Shown: positions 6,961 through 9,707 of the stretch, piece by piece
Layout: every line of letters begins with the position of its first letter
Numbering within the stretch: the stretch's first letter is position 1
Assembly: GCA_002394185.1 (NCBI GenBank)
Contig: DGTB01000158.1
Span: forward strand, 272 to 9,978
Length of the DNA stretch: 9,707 nucleotides
Reading direction: 5' to 3'
Origin: Bacteroidales bacterium UBA4347
GTDB taxonomy: Bacteria; Bacteroidota; Bacteroidia; Bacteroidales; P3
Notes under the pieces: model-generated
The model's input: the letters and a program-made list of their open reading frames with translations, nothing else
Told to the model about the DNA's origin: nothing
Databases searched by the model: none
Made by a program: the position numbers and the translations under genes

Positions 6961-7064
6961 GAAATGGAACAGAAAATTCTTCTATAGCGTCATCATCCAT
7001 TTTGTGTTTTAGGATTAATAACATGGAGGTCGCCCTAAGCCAGCGGCCTCTTTGTTTTATTTTA
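6961..7064 (+). ncRNA. Candidate small non-coding RNA of about 100 nt
   Basis: Predicted from three + strand signals in order: a TATCTTTG promoter element (6948-6955), a possible 5' stem, and a terminator. The stem pairs AAATGGA (6962-6968) with TCCATTT (6996-7002), extended by a G-T and a C-G pair (6961/7003, 6960/7004). Inside it, AGAA (6971-6974) can pair with TTCT (6977-6980) only as a strained hairpin. The 3' end is the hairpin 7026-7050 plus a T-rich run. The ends are estimated: start from the usual distance after the -7 element, end from the T-run. No known RNA family was recognised; it is far too short for RNase P or tmRNA and lacks an SRP-type GGAA tetraloop helix. Both flanking genes lie on the minus strand, so it is not a leader of a visible gene. 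If menG transcription continues into the Sel1 gene, this RNA would be antisense to that intergenic segment. Confidence 0.42.
7026..7064 (+). terminator. Intrinsic terminator of the candidate small RNA
   Basis: GAGGTCGC (7026-7033) pairs with GCGGCCTC (7043-7050), 8 pairs including one G-U, around the loop CCTAAGCCA. It is followed by TTTGTTTTATTTTA. The T-run is on the + strand side only; the minus strand has no T-run after the hairpin, so it should stop rightward transcription. Confidence 0.6.
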
Positions 7065-7142
7065 TGTCCATTTCAAAAAGTCATATATACTATTATAACA
7101 TGAAAAAAGCCAAAGTTCTACAAGGGGTATCTGTTTTTAACA

Positions 7143-7796
7143 CTATTTAACTAAAATATACAGCCTGCACACCCCGAAGGTCAGTTTCCGATGCTCTACC
7201 GTTCGGCCTCCGGCGGCCTTCAGTTTGTCCACCATGGCCGCTCCCTTGGGGAAGCGTTCGATGCTGGAGGGGAGGTAGGTGTAGGCATCGCGGTTGCCGG
7301 CGATGCGGCTGCCCAGCCAGGGGATGATGCGGCGGGTGTAGATGTTGTAGAAGAAGAGGATGAAGGGGTTGTCGGGCGTGGCCAGTTCCAGTATGGCCAT
7401 CCGGCCACCGGGTTTCAACACGCGCACCATCTCTTTGAGGCCCTGCTCCAGGTGCACGAAGTTGCGCACCCCGAAGGCGCAGATGACGGCGTCGAAACTC
7501 GCATCCCCGAACGGCAGGTGCTCAGCGTCAGCCAGCCTATATTCTGCCTGAGGAGCTTTCCGCTTGGCGATGGCCAACATCTCCTCGCTGAGGTCTACGC
7601 CCGTCACCTGTAGGGACGCGGCGTGCCGCGTCCGCAGCAGTTCCACCACCATATCGCCCGTGCCGCAGGCCACATCCAGCACCTTGCCATGCAAGCCTTG
7701 TACAGCGCGCTTCCGCCAACAGCGATCGAGGCCGGCCGTCATAAGGTGGTTCATGCGGTCATAGTCGCGCGCTATCTCGTCGAAATCATAGGCCAT
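7143..7796 (-). CDS. ubiE: Demethylmenaquinone methyltransferase (MenG/UbiE)
   Basis: The enzyme uses S-adenosylmethionine to C-methylate demethylmenaquinone, the last step of menaquinone synthesis, acting at the cytoplasmic face of the membrane. The protein has 217 residues. The family N-terminal block FDEIARDYDRMNHLMTAGLD is at 5-24. SAM motif I VLDVACGTGD is at 39-48, the acidic residue binding the SAM ribose is Asp68 in VTGVDLS, DAEHLPFGDASFDAV is at 90-104, GVRNF at 109-113 and RVLKPGG at 125-131. The ATG at 7794-7796 is chosen because it leads straight into the conserved block; a longer reading back to 7892 would add 32 residues lying over menA and unlike the family. The resulting N-terminus is about 20 residues shorter than E. 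coli UbiE. The gene overlaps the end of menA by 11 bases, which implies coupled translation, and menA supplies its substrate. Residues 55-61 are encoded by a perfect palindrome (see the repeat feature). Confidence 0.94.
   Translation of the reverse strand: MAYDFDEIARDYDRMNHLMTAGLDRCWRKRAVQGLHGKVLDVACGTGDMVVELLRTRHAASLQVTGVDLSEEMLAIAKRKAPQAEYRLADAEHLPFGDASFDAVICAFGVRNFVHLEQGLKEMVRVLKPGGRMAILELATPDNPFILFFYNIYTRRIIPWLGSRIAGNRDAYTYLPSSIERFPKGAAMVDKLKAAGGRTVEHRKLTFGVCRLYILVK
7614..7633. repeat. GC-rich palindrome embedded in the menG coding region
   Basis: GGACGCGG (7614-7621) and CCGCGTCC (7626-7633) are perfect inverted arms around CGTG. It is preceded by TAG, so the unit reads TAGGGACGCGG...CCGCGTCC. 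The unit is in frame with menG and encodes about residues 55-61 (RTRHAAS), between SAM motif I and the second beta strand, a variable surface region. Its form resembles short interspersed palindromes that I recall from several bacterial genomes. Only one copy is present in this window, so repeat status is not shown. Confidence 0.5.
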
Positions 7797-8646
7797 AGCG
7801 GCAGAGTGCGTATATAACCGACGTGGCAAAGGTGGTGAGCACCAGCAGCGGCAATGTGGGGTCGAGCTGGCGCCCCTCTCTGTGCCACACAATGTGGAGG
7901 TGCCACCCGAAGATGGCCGCGGTAGCCACAGGCCACCACGAGCCGCTACCCACCAGCATCAGCAGATAGCCACCCACCACAAGCACCGTTTGGTAGATGC
8001 GTGCATTGCGCACCCCGATGCGCAAAGGAACGGTGCGCCTGATACCTTCGTCGCTCTGCATGTCGCGGATGTTGTTGACATTCAGCACCGCTACACTCAA
8101 CAGCCCTACACCCACAGCTGGCAGCAGCAGCCATAATTTGAGGTCGATGGTGTGTGCCACGACAAAGTAGCTGCCCAGCACACTCACCAGACCAAAGAAG
8201 ACGAAGACGAACAGGTCGCCAAGGCCTATATAGCCGTATGGCTTTTTGCCGAGGGTGTAATGCGTGGCCGCCCAGATGGCAGCGACACCTAACAGCAGCA
8301 CCCACCAGGGGCTGCCGGAAACGAGAACCATTGCAAGGCCTAACACACAGCACACCACCACCATACCGTTGATGGCATGCCACATCTGCTTGACCGTAAG
8401 GCCACCAGCGGTCATACTGTAGTTGGGTCCTTCGCGGCTCTCGCTATCGACTCCGCTCAGATGGTCACCCATCTCATTGCTGAGATTTGAGAGAATTTGC
8501 AGCGAACAAGCCGTAAGGGCTACCAGAAGCAGCTCCAGGGTATTGCCATCTGGCCGGAAGAACATGGCCAAAAGGCCGCCGCACACCACCCCTGCCAACG
8601 ACAGGGGCAGCGTGCGGAGACGCATAGATCTTATCAAGGCTTTCAT
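7786..8646 (-). CDS. menA: 1,4-dihydroxy-2-naphthoate polyprenyltransferase (MenA), UbiA superfamily
   Basis: An integral membrane enzyme that joins a polyprenyl chain to 1,4-dihydroxy-2-naphthoate to make demethylmenaquinone, the substrate of the next gene's product. It has 286 residues, a normal length, and is mostly hydrophobic with about eight or nine membrane segments. The first Asp-rich prenyl-diphosphate/Mg site is NEMGDHLSGVDSESREGP (57-73: Asn57, Asp61, Asp67). The second is NVNNIRDMQSDEG (189-201: Asn192, Asp195, Asp199), followed by RTVPLRIG. The MenA-like SESREGPNYSMTAGG around the first motif and the neighbouring menG favour MenA over other UbiA enzymes. The ATG at 8644-8646 is one base beyond the aspS stop, and an AAGGGA-type Shine-Dalgarno sits within the last aspS codons, so translation is probably coupled to aspS. 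The 3' end overlaps menG by 11 bases. Confidence 0.94.
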   Translation of the reverse strand: MKALIRSMRLRTLPLSLAGVVCGGLLAMFFRPDGNTLELLLVALTACSLQILSNLSNEMGDHLSGVDSESREGPNYSMTAGGLTVKQMWHAINGMVVVCCVLGLAMVLVSGSPWWVLLLGVAAIWAATHYTLGKKPYGYIGLGDLFVFVFFGLVSVLGSYFVVAHTIDLKLWLLLPAVGVGLLSVAVLNVNNIRDMQSDEGIRRTVPLRIGVRNARIYQTVLVVGGYLLMLVGSGSWWPVATAAIFGWHLHIVWHREGRQLDPTLPLLVLTTFATSVIYALCRYGL

Positions 8647-8647
8647 C

Positions 8648-9707
8648 TTATCCCTTTAGGTCAACCTTGATCTGCAACTCGTCGAGCTGCTCCTGGGCGA
8701 TGGGGCTGGGGCTGCCGCTCATCACGTCGCGGCCGGCGTTGTTCTTCGGGAAAGCGATGAAGTCACGGATGGAGTCGGCACCGGCGAAGATGGAGCACAG
8801 GCGGTCGAAGCCGAAGGCCAGACCGGCGTGTGGCGGTGCACCGTAGGTGAAGGCATCCATCAGGAAGCCGAACTGCGCGGCGGCGCTCTCGTCGGTGAAG
8901 CCCAGGGTGTGGAACATCTTGTTCTGCAGCGTACGGTCGTGGATACGGATGCTACCGCCACCCACCTCGGTGCCGTTCATGACGATGTCGTAGGCGTTGG
9001 CGCGGATGTCGCCCCACTTCGACGGGTCGTCCAGCAGGGCCTCGTCCTCAGGCTTGGGGGCCGTGAAGGGGTGGTGCATGGCGTAGAAGCGCTGCGTCTC
9101 CTCGTCCCACTCCAGCAGGGGGAAGTCGATCACCCACAGGGGGGCGAACTTCTGCGGGTCGCGCAGACCCAGCTGCGTGCCCATCTCCAGGCGCAGAGCG
9201 CAGAGCTGCACCCTCGTCTTCATGGCGGGGCCGCAGAGAATCAGCATCAGGTCGCCAGGCTTGGCGCCCATCTTGTCGGCAACGGCCTTCAGGGCCTCGG
9301 CATCATAGAATTTGTCCACAGAGCTCTTGAACGAGCCGTCAGCGTTGTATTTGACATACACCATGCCGCCGGCACCCACCTGCGGACGCTTGACGAAGTC
9401 GGTCAGCGCGTCGAGCTGCTTGCGAGTGTACTCGGCGCAGCCTTCAGCCACGATGCCCACCACCAGCTCGGCGTTGTCGAAGAGGCCGAAGCCGTGGCCT
9501 TTGACCACATCGGTCACCTCCTTGAACTCCATGCCGAAGCGCAGGTCGGGCTTGTCGCTGCCGTAGAGGCGCATGGCGTCGTGCCAGGTCATGCGGGGGA
9601 ACTGGCCGAACTCGATGCCCTTCATCTCCTTGAAGAGGTGCTTGGCCAAGCCTTCGAACATGTTCAGCACGTCCTCCTGATGCACGAAGCTCATCTCGCA
9701 GTCGATC
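8648..9707 (-). CDS. aspS: Aspartyl-tRNA synthetase, bacterial type, C-terminal part (5' truncated by window)
   Basis: The enzyme charges tRNA-Asp with aspartate using ATP. The reading frame is open to the right edge of the window, so the N-terminal anticodon-binding domain and class II motifs 1 and 2 lie outside; 352 of about 590 residues are visible. The fragment begins IDCEMSFVHQEDV, which directly follows motif 2 in this family. YGSDKPDLRFG (visible residues 48-58) opens the GAD insertion domain that marks the bacterial-type enzyme (about 60-200). After it come MHHPFTAPK (210-218), GTEVGGGSIRIH (245-256), and class II motif 3 GLAFGFDRL (295-303) with the ATP-binding Arg. The C-terminus NNAGRDVMSGSPSPIAQEQLDEL matches the family end. 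It is the first visible gene of the aspS-menA-menG operon and is one base from menA. The ATG at 9692-9694 is an internal Met. Confidence 0.96.
   Translation of the reverse strand, partial: IDCEMSFVHQEDVLNMFEGLAKHLFKEMKGIEFGQFPRMTWHDAMRLYGSDKPDLRFGMEFKEVTDVVKGHGFGLFDNAELVVGIVAEGCAEYTRKQLDALTDFVKRPQVGAGGMVYVKYNADGSFKSSVDKFYDAEALKAVADKMGAKPGDLMLILCGPAMKTRVQLCALRLEMGTQLGLRDPQKFAPLWVIDFPLLEWDEETQRFYAMHHPFTAPKPEDEALLDDPSKWGDIRANAYDIVMNGTEVGGGSIRIHDRTLQNKMFHTLGFTDESAAAQFGFLMDAFTYGAPPHAGLAFGFDRLCSIFAGADSIRDFIAFPKNNAGRDVMSGSPSPIAQEQLDELQIKVDLKG

Noticed and set aside
7023..7103. 26-codon frame starting inside the candidate small RNA
   Set aside because: Its first codons form the terminator hairpin and the frame continues past the T-run, so a terminated transcript could not encode it.
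7100..7150. 16-codon + strand frame beginning MKKAKVLQG
   Set aside because: It is too short, with no promoter element or ribosome binding site of its own, and overlaps the end of menG. It is most likely chance.
7797..7892. Longer MenG starting at 7892
   Set aside because: The extra 32 residues are Cys/Pro/Ser-rich, overlap menA and do not resemble the UbiE N-terminus.

Overview
The window reads as a stretch of chromosome from a fairly GC-rich member of the Bacteroidales (Bacteroidota). Three things point there. Promoter-like elements match the Bacteroides-type -7 consensus TAnnTTTG, once with TTTG 19 bases upstream. Shine-Dalgarno signals are weak or A-rich. The gene content also fits: a B12-dependent methylmalonyl-CoA mutase, a BspA-like leucine-rich-repeat secreted protein with a 'GVYIV' C-terminal tail, a menaquinone pathway, and a DUF177-rpmF pair. 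It looks like ordinary chromosome; no insertion sequence, phage gene, CRISPR array, tRNA or rRNA was seen.

Layout. Positions 1-1083 (+) hold the C-terminal half of the methylmalonyl-CoA mutase large subunit. It is followed 12 bases later by a secreted LRR_5 protein (1096-2094, +). That gene runs tail-to-tail, with a 4-base overlap, into a LysE-family membrane exporter (2091-2939, -) that carries an extra hydrophilic tail. A 150-base AT-rich intergenic region (2940-3089) carries back-to-back promoter candidates, one for the exporter and one for a YceD/DUF177 protein plus ribosomal protein L32 (3090-3812, +). A perfect 23-bp inverted repeat (3826-3875) forms a bidirectional terminator shared with a very long secreted Sel1-repeat protein (3882-6878, -).

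Positions 6879-7142 contain no protein gene. They do contain a TATCTTTG element, a possible 5' stem-loop and a GC-rich hairpin followed by a T-rich run, all on the + strand. Together these suggest an unannotated RNA of about 100 nt, the best candidate for something undescribed here. The right end is a tightly packed minus-strand operon: aspS (partial), menA, then menG/ubiE, where stop and start codons nearly touch or overlap. menA and menG carry out the last two steps of menaquinone synthesis. menG contains an in-frame GC-rich palindrome that may be a short interspersed repeat absorbed into the coding sequence.

Mutase, menaquinone enzymes and AspRS are housekeeping functions consistent with an anaerobic succinate/propionate-forming metabolism. 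No multi-gene defence or mobile system was recognised.
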